From Bradyrhizobium barranii subsp. barranii (GTDB lineage Bacteria > Pseudomonadota > Alphaproteobacteria > Rhizobiales > Xanthobacteraceae): 64,000 nucleotides of DNA. Every line of letters begins with the position of its first letter. Positions within the stretch are counted from its first letter, which is position 1. A program made the position numbers and the translations under genes. Of the stretch, positions 38,203 through 47,996 are shown piece after piece. Location: the NCBI RefSeq assembly GCF_017565645.3, contig NZ_CP086136.1, positions 10,337,501-10,401,500 of the forward strand, read 5' to 3'. The notes under the pieces were generated by a model, which saw only the letters and a program-made list of their open reading frames with translations, was not told the origin of the DNA and ran no database searches.

Positions 38203-38462
38203 GTGTCCCATCACAACCCATCGCATCGCCAGGCTTCGCGCGCTGTCGCGATGGGACTGCTTTGTCTGACGATCTCGGCAGGCACTGCCTTCGCTGCCGA
38301 CGATGAGGACGACGCGCCGGCAGAGCCCGATGTCCCCAACATCTACCTCGATCTTCGCACGATCTATGCGACGATCCCCGCCGGCACGCTCGGGCTCGGC
38401 TTCGGCAACACAACATTGTCGGCCGCATTCGAAGCGCTGGCGGTACGCAGAGGCACGACGCT
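38203..38462 (+). pseudogene. Truncated exported protein, N-terminal part only
   Basis: From a GTG at 38203 (or ATG at 38251) the product has a signal peptide, MGLLCLTISAGTAFA, followed by ADDEDDAPAEPDVPNIYLDL and RTIYATIPAGTLGLGFGNTT. This looks like the start of a larger envelope or outer-membrane protein. Near 38450 the sequence runs straight into a GGDEF-domain remnant in another frame, and the first frame soon stops at 38499. I take it as a broken gene at a deletion joint. The family is not recognised with certainty. Confidence 0.55.
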
Positions 38463-38654
38463 GCCGAGCGGCTTGCCGGCGGCGTCCGCAAGCGCGTGAT
38501 GAGCGCGCAGGTCTTTGCCGACAAGGTTCAGTTCGGCCTCACCGAGAGCATCGGCATGGCGGAGGCCACCGTCAGCATGTCCGGCATCGACGCACTGATG
38601 AGAGCGGCCGATCATGCGCTCTACCAGACCAAGGCGGAAGGCCGCAATCGCTGA
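38451..38654 (+). pseudogene. Remnant of a GGDEF-domain diguanylate cyclase, C-terminal part
   Basis: The frame ending at 38654 reads AERLAGGVRKRVMSAQVFAD, then GLTESIGMAEATVSMSGIDA and ADHALYQTKAEGRNR. This is the last 60 or so residues of a GGDEF domain, where SIGXA, LXXAAXXALYXAKXXGRNR and the preceding helix are conserved. The catalytic GGDEF loop itself is absent, so no activity is expected. It abuts the truncated exported protein, which points to an old deletion that fused two unrelated genes. Confidence 0.75.
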
Positions 38655-38715
38655 ATCGCATGGGCGCCCCCGCCGCCTGCAAGCAAGGCGGCGGAGTGAT
38701 CGAAGGACGCGGCGT

Positions 38716-39276
38716 CTACTCCGGCACCGGCACGTCGAACGTGTTGAGGGTAACCGAGACCATACAGTAGACGCCGACGAGATAGGACAGCTCGGCCGCG
38801 CCGTGCTCGCCGAACTCCTTCACCGCGGCGCGCCAGGTCAATTCCGGCAGCACACCGCCGCTGACCAATGCGGACGCCACGTCGTAGGCGACGGCTTCCT
38901 GCTTGGTGAGATCGACCGGCCGCTGGCCGGCGACGATCGTCGCGAGCTTCTCGTCGGAGAGGCCGCGCTGCTCGGCAACGAGCACATGAGCATAGAGCTC
39001 GTAGCCGGAACGGAAATGCGAGCCGGTGACGAGGATCGCGACCTCACGCACCGGCGCCGGCAGCAGCGGGTTCGATGCGATTGCCTTGACCAGCTCCCAC
39101 ACCGGCTTGCCGAAACGCGGCTCGCGGATCCAGGGATTCCAGGGCCCAAGCAACGCGCCGTCGTCGCGCATGTTCACGAAACCCTTGAAGTGATCCTTGA
39201 TGCCGGCTCGCATGTCGTCATAGAGCGGCTTCTGTTCGTCGCTCAGGTCTTTCGGATCGAGAATGGGAAGGCGCAC
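38716..39276 (-). CDS. Carboxymuconolactone decarboxylase-like (AhpD-fold) protein
   Basis: This 186-residue all-helical protein of the CMD/AhpD superfamily has text such as ASNPLLPAPVREVAILVTGS, HFRSGYELYAHVLVAEQRGL and AELSYLVGVYCMVSVTLNTF. The CXXC pair of true AhpD is missing, so a peroxidase-coupled role is unlikely. It resembles CMD-like proteins often found in aromatic catabolism. A GTG at 39276 with gaggag upstream gives MRLPILDPKDLSDEQKPLYD and is preferred to the longer frame from 39360. The substrate is unknown. Confidence 0.8.
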   Translation of the reverse strand: MRLPILDPKDLSDEQKPLYDDMRAGIKDHFKGFVNMRDDGALLGPWNPWIREPRFGKPVWELVKAIASNPLLPAPVREVAILVTGSHFRSGYELYAHVLVAEQRGLSDEKLATIVAGQRPVDLTKQEAVAYDVASALVSGGVLPELTWRAAVKEFGEHGAAELSYLVGVYCMVSVTLNTFDVPVPE

Positions 39277-39385
39277 GGCATGATCTCCTCGTTGAGAAGA
39301 GGCGAAGCTCACCCGCGTCCGCACGCATGGCAAGTGAAGTTGCCGTGACGATCGTGCCATTTTGCAAGTGGCGGGGAGACGTCGG

Positions 39386-40538
39386 CTATGATGCCTCGGG
39401 GCTTGGTGCGATCTGTGGATTTGCGACGTCGTCGACGTCGAGCGTCAGCGGCTCGCCCGTCGTGAGGAACGACGACAGGGCCGCCTCGAACGGCGCAGGA
39501 TCGAGGCCGCGCCCCTTCAGCCATTCGGGCTCGTAATAGGTCTGCCGGTAGCGCTCGCCGGAATCGCAGATCAGCGTCACCAGCGACCCTGATACGTTCG
39601 CCTGTCGCATCTCCGAGGCGAGGCGGCACAGTGCCAGGAAGTTGGTGCCGGTGGAGCCGCCGACCGGGCGGCGCAACCGGCGCGACAGCACGTTCATCGC
39701 CGCGATCGTTGCCGCATCCGGGATCTTCATCATGCGGTCGACCACGCCGGGGACGAAGGAGGGTTCGCAGCGTGGCCGGCCGACACCCTCGATCAGCGAT
39801 GGGCGTTCGCAAACGTGAGAGCGGTCCTGCGTGCGGAAGCAGTCGAAGAAGGCGGAATGCTCGACATCGGCGACGCACAGCCGTGTCGGATACTGGCGAT
39901 AGCGCAAGTACCGTCCGATGGTGGCCGAGGTGCCGCCGGTGCCCGCGCCCATCACGATCCAGTCGCGGCTCACCCTGCAATTGCGTGAAGATCGATTCGG
40001 CGATGTTGTTGTTGCCGCGCCAGTCGGTAGCGCGCTCGGCAAAGGTGAACTGGTCCATGTAATGGCCGTTCAGCCGGGTGGCGAGCGCGGCGGCTTCCGC
40101 GTAGAGCGCGCGGCCGTCGTCGATCAGATGGCAGTTGCCGCCATAATGCTCGATCGCGGCAATCTTCTCCGCCGAGGTCGTGCGCGGCATCACGGCGTAG
40201 AAGGGCACGCCGATCATCTGCGCGAAATAGGCTTCCGACACCGCCGTCGATCCCGACGAGGCCTCGACCACAGGCGTGCCTTCGCGGATGTGCCCGTTGC
40301 AGAGCGCGTAGAGGAACAGCGAGCGCGCAAGGCGGTGCTTCAGGCTGCCGGTCGGATGTGTGGACTCATCCTTGAGATAGATGTCGATGCCTGATAGCGC
40401 CGGCACGATCAGCCGGATCAGATGCGTGTCGGCCGTGCGGCACTGGTCGGCCTCGATCGCGGCGACGGCCTCGTCCACCCAACCGCGCCGATAGGCCGGC
40501 CCGGCCGGATTGAGTTGGCGGAAGGGAAATGTCTGCAT
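39386..40538 (-). pseudogene. PLP-dependent cysteine synthase family protein, frameshifted
   Basis: The N-terminal frame ([20 protein letters not shown], then [20 protein letters not shown] with the PLP lysine, and [20 protein letters not shown]) reads well as far as [12 protein letters not shown] near 39980. The C-terminal part, [20 protein letters not shown] to PSPEAS, is in another frame ending at 39386. A net shift of one base around ccagtcgcggctcac joins them. The intact protein would have about 383 residues. It is either a pseudogene or a sequencing error. It lies downstream of the lrp gene on the same strand. Confidence 0.85.
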
Positions 40539-40583
40539 CGCCTGAATCTCCCATGATGCGGATCGCGCATCAATAGCAGCTGC

Positions 40584-41048
40584 TCAAAACTCCAGCGGCG
40601 CGTTGTCGACGACCTCCTTCATCACGAAGAAGGTGCGGGTCTGGCGTACGCCGGGCAGTGCGATCAGCTGTTCGCCGTGGATGCGGTTGAAATCCTCCAT
40701 GTCGCCGACGCGGATCTTGAGGAAATAGTCGAAGTCGCCGGCGACGAGGTGGCAGTCGAGCACGCATTTCAGCCTGGTGATCGCTTGCTCGAAGGTGGCA
40801 AAACTCTCCGGGGTCGAGCGGTCGAGCACGACGCCGACCATCACAAGCGTGCCCTTCGCCACCTTCTTCGGCGCGACCATGGCGCGGACCGCGGCAATGA
40901 AGCCGTCCTCGAACAGGCGCTGGGTGCGGCGATGGCAGGTGGCGGGGCTGATGGCGACGGTTTCGGCCAGCTCGGCGTTGCTCAGCCGGCCGTTATTTTG
41001 CAGCAATCTCAACATCTTGAGGTCGGTACGGTCGAGCCGAGCGGCCAT
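40584..41048 (-). CDS. Lrp/AsnC family regulator, AcdR-like
   Basis: This 154-residue Lrp-type regulator has an N-terminal helix-turn-helix (LSNAELAETVAISPATCHRRTQRL, shown here only as the motif region) and a C-terminal RAM ligand domain (CVLDCHLVAGDFDYFLKIRV). It is divergent from the ACC deaminase gene acdS. In several proteobacteria an Lrp-type protein, AcdR, sits there and turns on acdS when ACC is present, so AcdR is the likely role. It is also upstream of the frameshifted cysteine-synthase-like gene, which it might control as well. Confidence 0.85.
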   Translation of the reverse strand: MAARLDRTDLKMLRLLQNNGRLSNAELAETVAISPATCHRRTQRLFEDGFIAAVRAMVAPKKVAKGTLVMVGVVLDRSTPESFATFEQAITRLKCVLDCHLVAGDFDYFLKIRVGDMEDFNRIHGEQLIALPGVRQTRTFFVMKEVVDNAPLEF

Positions 41049-41208
41049 GGAAGAAGCTTTCGTCGTTTGGCTCTAGTTCGGAAGAAAGTAGATCCATTTG
41101 ACGCCAGACTGCAAGTTATACAACAGTTGCTGCGTAATATTTGAAAGCACATTTGTCTGCGGCAGTGCTAGGCGCTTGAGCCAATTCAACGCCAATCGGG
41201 ATGACCCA
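41049..41208. promoter_or_regulatory. Divergent lrp-acdS control region
   Basis: This AT-rich 160-base region lies between the two divergent starts. It includes catttgacgcc, gttatacaac and gcgtaatatttgaaag. The stretch around acaacagttgctgcg is roughly dyad-symmetric about cagttgctg and may be part of an Lrp-type site. The exact -35 and -10 boxes are not resolved. Confidence 0.35.
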
Positions 41209-42225
41209 ATGATGCTGGACAAATTCGCGCGCTATCCGCTGACCTTCGGCCCGACGCCCATCGAGAAGCTGGAGCGGCTGTCGAAGCATCTCGGCGGCAA
41301 TGTCGAGATCTATGCCAAGCGCGAGGACTGCAATTCCGGGCTCGCCTATGGCGGCAACAAGCTGCGCAAGCTCGAATACATCATCCCCGACGCGATCGCC
41401 TCGAACGCGGACACGCTGGTCTCGATCGGTGGCGTGCAGTCCAACCACACCCGCATGATCGCCGCCGTCGCGGCCAAGATCGGCATGAAGTGCCGACTGG
41501 TGCAGGAAGCCTGGGTCCCGCACGAGGACGCCGTCTATGACCGCGTCGGCAACATCATGCTGTCGCGCATCATGGGCGCCGACGTGCGCCTGGTGGATGA
41601 CGGCTTCGACATCGGCATCCGCAAGAGCTGGGAGCAGGCGATCGAGGAGGTGAAGGCGGCGGGCGGCAAGCCCTATGCGATTCCCGCCGGCGCATCCGTG
41701 CACAAATTCGGCGGGCTCGGCTATGTCGGCTTCGCCGAGGAAGTACGCAAGCAGGAAGCCGAGCTCGGCTTCAAGTTCGACTACATCGTGGTCTGCACCG
41801 TCACCGGTTCCACCCATGCCGGCATGCTGGTCGGCTTCGCCGCCGACGGCCGCGCGCGAAAGGTGATCGGCATCGACGCCTCGTTCACGCCGGCGCAAAC
41901 GAAGGCGCAGGTGCTTTCGATCGCGCAGAACACCGCCAAGCTCGTTGAGCTCGGCAAGGATATCGTCGAAGACGACGTCGTGCTGATCGAGGACTACGCT
42001 TATCCCGCCTATGGCGTGCCGTCGGAAGAGACCAAGGAAGCGATCCGCCTCACCGCACGGTTAGAGGCGATGATCACCGACCCTGTCTATGAGGGCAAAT
42101 CGATGCAAGGCCTGATCGACCTGACCCAGAAGGGCCATTTCGAGAAGGGTGCAAAGATTCTCTACGCCCATCTCGGCGGCGCGCCGGCGCTCAACGGGTA
42201 TGGGTACGCGTTCCGGAACGGCTGA
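41209..42225 (+). CDS. acdS: 1-aminocyclopropane-1-carboxylate deaminase
   Basis: AcdS breaks the plant ethylene precursor ACC into 2-oxobutanoate and ammonia, and in root-associated bacteria lowers plant ethylene. With the ATG at 41209 the protein has 338 residues. The residues known to define true ACC deaminase then fall at canonical numbers: PLP Lys51 ([10 protein letters not shown]), Ser78 (GVQSNHT), Tyr268, Tyr294 and Glu295 (DPVYEGKSM), and Leu322 (YAHLGGAP). This separates it from D-cysteine desulfhydrase relatives and supports the start. It is probably controlled by the divergent Lrp-type gene. Confidence 0.96.
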   Translation: MMLDKFARYPLTFGPTPIEKLERLSKHLGGNVEIYAKREDCNSGLAYGGNKLRKLEYIIPDAIASNADTLVSIGGVQSNHTRMIAAVAAKIGMKCRLVQEAWVPHEDAVYDRVGNIMLSRIMGADVRLVDDGFDIGIRKSWEQAIEEVKAAGGKPYAIPAGASVHKFGGLGYVGFAEEVRKQEAELGFKFDYIVVCTVTGSTHAGMLVGFAADGRARKVIGIDASFTPAQTKAQVLSIAQNTAKLVELGKDIVEDDVVLIEDYAYPAYGVPSEETKEAIRLTARLEAMITDPVYEGKSMQGLIDLTQKGHFEKGAKILYAHLGGAPALNGYGYAFRNG

Positions 42226-42239
42226 AGCAGCGCCGTACC

Positions 42240-42413
42240 TCGCGCCTCCACTCGCTGTCGTCCCGGGCAAGCGTAAGCGCAGACCCGGGACCCATAACCC
42301 CAGGGAGATGTTTGGCGAAGAACGTCTCCCCACGTGCCCCAAGATAAATCACGCGGTATGGATCCCGGATCTGCGCTCCGCTTCGCTGCGCTTGTCCGGG
42401 ATGACGAAAAGCC
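42240..42413. repeat. Intergenic palindromic repeat (cccggga type)
   Basis: The region contains gtcgtcccgggcaagcg, gcagacccgggacccataac, a middle part gatgtttggcgaagaacgtc, and the partner ggtatggatcccggatctgc with gcttgtccgggatgacg at its end. The outer parts are imperfect inverted copies, similar in plan to the repeats at 11657-11785 but with a different palindrome core. It lies between convergent acdS and recQ. Confidence 0.6.
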
Positions 42414-44279
<1,866 letters not shown>

Positions 44280-44374
44280 GGGTGTGTCGGTGCAAGGCCG
44301 TAGGATTCGTCACAAGGCCAGTCGCATGACCGCGCGGGCATGGCAAGACTGTTTGCGGGGCTTGCACCGCTGCT

Positions 44375-44525
44375 TCCTCTCCCTCTCCCCGTTCTTACGG
44401 GGAGAGGGTTGGGGTGAGGGGCCTCTCTCCACACATGAGATTGCCGATGGACCTGTACCCCCTCACCCGAATTCGATCTGCGATCGAATTCGACCTCTCC
44501 CCGCAAGCGGGGCGAGGTGAAGAGA
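44375..44525. repeat. Intergenic repeat cluster (ctctcccc type)
   Basis: It has ctctccctctccccgttctt with its partner acggggagagggttggggtg, then cctcacccgaattcgatctg with the inverted gatcgaattcg, and cctctccccgcaagcggggc. Several nested palindromes are typical of dispersed rhizobial repeats. It shares arms with 37668-37772 and 47905-47990. The region from 44280 to 44374 holds nothing else I can recognise. Confidence 0.65.
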
Positions 44526-44526
44526 G

Positions 44527-45270
44527 CTACGCCCCGATCCGTCGTAGCGCTTCCGCGACCGTCACGATCGGCATGTCGCGCTTCCGGGCCGCCTCCAGCG
44601 CATGGCGCATCAGGTGCGGCGTGCAGCCATAGGGGCTCGGCGCGTTGGCGACGTCGTGGCTGTAGAAGATCAGCCATCCGCCGCTTGCGACCGCCTCGTC
44701 GAAATAGCGATCGACGCCCGCAATATCGATCTCGCAATCGACCAGAGGCGAGGCGCGCAGGAACTGGAGGTCGATGACGTCGCGATTGACGCCGGGAAGG
44801 ATGCCGCGCGCCGAGCGAAAGGCCTTTGCGAGTTGCGGCTTGCGCCAGACCGAGGCGATCCCATAGGGGTAGGCGAAGTTCTCCAGCACGATCGAGGAAT
44901 CGATAGCGTGGAAATGGCTGCGGTTACGCTCGATCTCGCTTGCCATGGCGGCCTCGTCGAGATTGGCCGAGCTCTGGTGCGAAAATGTATGACAGGCAAT
45001 CTCATGACCGCCCCGGTAAAGCCGCACGATCGCGTCGTTCGACAGGCCGTGCCAGTGATCCGAGGGACGGTCGATCAGGCTGCCGGCAAGGTAATAGGTG
45101 CCGCGGCCGCCATGCCCCTCGAGAAGCTCGGCGCCCTCGCCTGCAGCGCTATCGGGCGCGTCGTCAAACGTAAAGCTCACCATCGGCGCATGCGCAGGCA
45201 AGCGGTGCGGCGCGGCACGGAAATGCCGGGCCAGCCGATTGCTCACGCGTCCCTGGAGTGCCGACCACAC
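44527..45270 (-). CDS. Polysaccharide deacetylase family protein
   Basis: This protein of about 247 residues belongs to the NodB-homology carbohydrate esterase 4 family. The motif 1 region is MVSFTFDDAPDSAAGEGAEL with the catalytic and metal Asp pair; motif 2 is HEIACHTFSHQS, a HSXXH-like metal site with the first His replaced in register. It ends with YSHDVANAPSPYGCTPHLMR. The GTG at 45270 was chosen because a longer frame to 45393 would overlap metA by 61 bases. No signal peptide is seen. It may trim acetyl groups from a surface or lipid-linked glycan. It follows metA on the same strand. Confidence 0.8.
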   Translation of the reverse strand: MWSALQGRVSNRLARHFRAAPHRLPAHAPMVSFTFDDAPDSAAGEGAELLEGHGGRGTYYLAGSLIDRPSDHWHGLSNDAIVRLYRGGHEIACHTFSHQSSANLDEAAMASEIERNRSHFHAIDSSIVLENFAYPYGIASVWRKPQLAKAFRSARGILPGVNRDVIDLQFLRASPLVDCEIDIAGVDRYFDEAVASGGWLIFYSHDVANAPSPYGCTPHLMRHALEAARKRDMPIVTVAEALRRIGA

Positions 45271-45332
45271 GACTGCGTTCCTGCGATTCCGTATTTCTGT
45301 ACTGAAACATTCGAGAGCTGGTTGAGGCAAGC

Positions 45333-46376
45333 TTAACGCCCGGGTAATCCTAACGTGGAACCAACGCCCTTCGGCTCGCGCGCCAGGGCCCACGTATCGG
45401 CTTCCGCACCGAGATATTGGAGCCAGTTGCGGAAAAGCGCCGCCGCGGCGGTGCCGGCGGCGATATCGGCGCGCAAGTTCAGCGCAGGCAGTTCGTTGGT
45501 GAGCGCCGGGTGGCGCTGTTGGGTCGCCTTCTTCTCGAAGCGGGCGAGCTTCTCTTCAGTCGCTGCGTCAAAATAACTCACGGGCAGGTGCGGATAAGCC
45601 TCGCGCTCGCGCGCGAGATAGCGGCCGATGTCGCGCAGATACTCGCGCTGGAGCGACAGCGCATCGTATTCCGGGTGGCCCTGGAAGAACACGAAGCGGC
45701 TGGCATATTGCCTGACGAAGATATCGACGCCGGCCTTTGCCGAACGCGTCAGCACCTGATAGCCGGCCTGCGTGAGGTCGCTCTCGGCGATCTCGTTCAG
45801 GCGGGAATGCGAGACCTTGAGGGGCGCAGGCGCAGCGCGCGTCAGCGCATCGTTCGTCGCAGCTTCGCAGTCGAAAATGCCGTGACATTTGGCCGGGAGC
45901 CGCCGACGCGCGATGCCGTCGAGATGCAGCACCGCCGCATGCGCGGCGAGGCACGACCAGATCGTCGAGCGCGTGTTGACCTTGGCCCAGTCGATCAGCT
46001 CGGTGAGGTCGCGCCAATACGGCTCCTGGTCGAGCTCGGGCGCGACCGGCTCGGCGCCGGTCACGATCAACCCGTCGAACTTCTGGTGCCTGAGCTCGCT
46101 GAGTTCCGAATATTCGCTTTCGACATGCCACTTCGCCTCGGGCGACCGCTTCACCGAGGGCAGCGAGAAACAATGGAAACGGATGCGGCGCGGACCTGCG
46201 GCCGCCTGGAGCAGCCGCATGAACTGCCGCTCGGTCGCCTTCAGTGCCGGATCCGGCATGTTGTTGATCAGACCGATCGTGAGATCGGCAAAACCGTGGT
46301 CGCGCGCGAGATCGCCCTCGGCCGGTACCAGCGCCGGGCTCGAGATACCTTGATCCCTGTCGATCAAGATCGTCAT
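45333..46376 (-). CDS. metA: Homoserine O-acyltransferase MetA
   Basis: MetA acylates homoserine with succinyl- or acetyl-CoA, the committed step to methionine. The 347-residue protein has the catalytic Cys142 in STIWSCLAAHAAV, and His234 with Glu236 in FFQGHPEYDALSL, complete for the family. Which acyl group is used cannot be read reliably from the sequence here. metZ lies 12 bases upstream on the same strand, so the two form one unit: acyl-homoserine made here is used by that enzyme. Confidence 0.93.
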   Translation of the reverse strand: MTILIDRDQGISSPALVPAEGDLARDHGFADLTIGLINNMPDPALKATERQFMRLLQAAAGPRRIRFHCFSLPSVKRSPEAKWHVESEYSELSELRHQKFDGLIVTGAEPVAPELDQEPYWRDLTELIDWAKVNTRSTIWSCLAAHAAVLHLDGIARRRLPAKCHGIFDCEAATNDALTRAAPAPLKVSHSRLNEIAESDLTQAGYQVLTRSAKAGVDIFVRQYASRFVFFQGHPEYDALSLQREYLRDIGRYLAREREAYPHLPVSYFDAATEEKLARFEKKATQQRHPALTNELPALNLRADIAAGTAAAALFRNWLQYLGAEADTWALAREPKGVGSTLGLPGR

Positions 46377-46388
46377 CGGCGCCGTCGC

Positions 46389-47690
46389 CTACTCCGCGGC
46401 CTGGAGGCGTGCCGACGGGCAGGCCTTCTCGAGCGCCTGGTCGATGTCCTCGATGATATCTGCGGAATGCTCGATGCCGATCGAGAGGCGGATCGTCTCC
46501 GGCAGCACGCCGGCGACGCGCTGCTGCTCCGCCGACATCTGCCGGTGGGTGGTCGAGGCCGGATGGCACGCCAGCGACTTGGCATCGCCGATATTGACTA
46601 GGCGCGTGATCAGCTTCAGCGCATCGTAGAAGGTCTTGCCTGCTTCCATGCCGCCCTTGATGCCGAAGGTGAAAAGCGAGGAAGCATTGCCGTCGAGGTA
46701 TTTCTGAACGAGCGGGTAATAGGGGCTGTCCGCAAAGCCGGTGTAGTTGACCCAGGCAACGCGCGAGTCCTTGCGCAGGAATTCGGCGACCTTGCGGGCG
46801 TTCTCGACATGGCGCTCCATGCGCAGCGCGACGGTCTCGATGCCCTGGAGCAGCAGGAAGGCGTTGAACGGCGACAGCACCGAACCCATGGTGCGCTGAT
46901 AGACGCTGCGGGCGCGCTCGATATAGGCGGTCCGGCCGAAGCGCTCGGCATAGACGAGACCGTGATAGGAGGCGTCGGGCTTGTTGTAGGCCGGGAAACG
47001 GTCGGCGTGCTTCGCCCAGGGGAAGTTTCCGGAATCGACGATGGCCCCGCCCAGCGTGGTACCGTGGCCGCCCAGAAACTTGGTGAGCGAATGCACGGCG
47101 ATGTCGGCCCCGTAATCGAACGGCTTGAGCAGGATCGGGGTCGCGACGGTGTTGTCCACAATCAGCGGCACGCCGTGCGCATGCGCGATCTTGGCGAGAG
47201 CCTCGATGTCGCAGACATTGCCGGCGGGATTGCCGATGGTCTCGGCGAACACGGCGCGCGTGTTCTCGTCGATCAGTTTTGCGATCGCATCCGGCTTGTC
47301 GCTCTCGGCGAAACGGCCGGTGATGCCCTGCCGCGGCAGGATGTGCGAGAGCAGCGTGTGCGTGGTGCCGTAGAGCTGCGGTACGGAAACGATGTTGCCG
47401 CCGTGATCGGCGACGTTGACGAAGGCGAAATGCAGTGCAGCCTGGCCGGTCGCAACCGCGAGCGCGCCGACGCCGCCTTCGAGCTGGGCGATACGCTTCT
47501 CCAGCACCGCGCTGGTCGGATTGGCGATGCGGCTGTAGCGAAAACCCTCAGCCTCGAGATTGAAGAGCGCGGCGCCGTGATCGGCGCTGTCGAAGGCATA
47601 GGCCGCGGTCTGGTAGATCGGCACCGCAACCGCGTGCGTGGTGGCTTCGGGCTCGTAGCCGGCGTGAATAGCGATCGTCTCGTTGCGCAT
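46389..47690 (-). CDS. metZ: O-acylhomoserine sulfhydrylase family PLP enzyme
   Basis: This 433-residue Cys/Met-metabolism PLP enzyme joins sulfide to O-acetyl- or O-succinylhomoserine to give homocysteine. The start MRNETIAIHAGYEPEATTHA, the PLP Lys in DIAVHSLTKFLGGHGTTLGG and the length support an O-acetylhomoserine sulfhydrylase (MetY) type; metZ is the usual rhizobial name. The ATG at 47690 with ggaggtg upstream replaces a longer frame to 47720. It lies just upstream of metA. A folded leader is found at 47747-47790. Confidence 0.9.
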   Translation of the reverse strand: MRNETIAIHAGYEPEATTHAVAVPIYQTAAYAFDSADHGAALFNLEAEGFRYSRIANPTSAVLEKRIAQLEGGVGALAVATGQAALHFAFVNVADHGGNIVSVPQLYGTTHTLLSHILPRQGITGRFAESDKPDAIAKLIDENTRAVFAETIGNPAGNVCDIEALAKIAHAHGVPLIVDNTVATPILLKPFDYGADIAVHSLTKFLGGHGTTLGGAIVDSGNFPWAKHADRFPAYNKPDASYHGLVYAERFGRTAYIERARSVYQRTMGSVLSPFNAFLLLQGIETVALRMERHVENARKVAEFLRKDSRVAWVNYTGFADSPYYPLVQKYLDGNASSLFTFGIKGGMEAGKTFYDALKLITRLVNIGDAKSLACHPASTTHRQMSAEQQRVAGVLPETIRLSIGIEHSADIIEDIDQALEKACPSARLQAAE

Positions 47691-47746
47691 CGTGCCACCT
47701 CCGCGTGGAGCGGGCCGCACTTATTGGCCTGTATGAGGCATGTGCG

Positions 47747-47790
47747 TTGTCCGCCGTTCCTCTGTTAGAGGCGGGTGGTAAAGCGGACAA
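47747..47790 (-). promoter_or_regulatory. Structured leader or promoter element upstream of metZ
   Basis: An 8-bp outer stem, ttgtccgc (47747-47754) with gcggacaa (47783-47790), encloses a 5-bp hairpin, cctct (47759-47763) with agagg (47767-47771). On the minus strand it is 57-100 bases before the metZ start. The same bases also give ttgtcc and taacag 17 bases apart, which could be -35 and -10 boxes, so it may be either an RNA element or a promoter. It does not match the SAM-II consensus as I know it. Confidence 0.4.
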
Positions 47791-47904
47791 TAATTCGCCT
47801 AGAGATCGAGGAAGTAACCCTAACGATTGTTGGTGAATTGGCTAAAACTTGAATCGAATTGGATTAATGAATTCGTACGCCTTAGCCTCGCCGCTGCGCC
47901 ATAG

Positions 47905-47990
47905 CCGATGCAAAGCATCGGCGTTCCAAGGACGGCGGCCGAAGGCCGCCTATGCCACCCTCTCCCCTCGTCGTGGGAGAGGGTGGGATT
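47905..47990. repeat. Intergenic repeat cluster
   Basis: Three hairpins stand in a row: gccgatgc/gcatcggc near 47905, ggcggcc/ggccgcc near 47933, and accctctccc/gggagagggt at about 47954-47984. The last matches the ctctcccc family at 37668 and 44375. Positions 47800-47880 are AT-rich and probably hold the metZ promoter. Confidence 0.6.
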
Positions 47991-47996
47991 TTCACC

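Noticed and set aside
47691..47880. SAM-II riboswitch before metZ
   Set aside because: The conserved core (gctaaa with downstream agggg-type pairing) is not present on the minus strand, although a different stem-loop is. Listed only as an unknown structured element.
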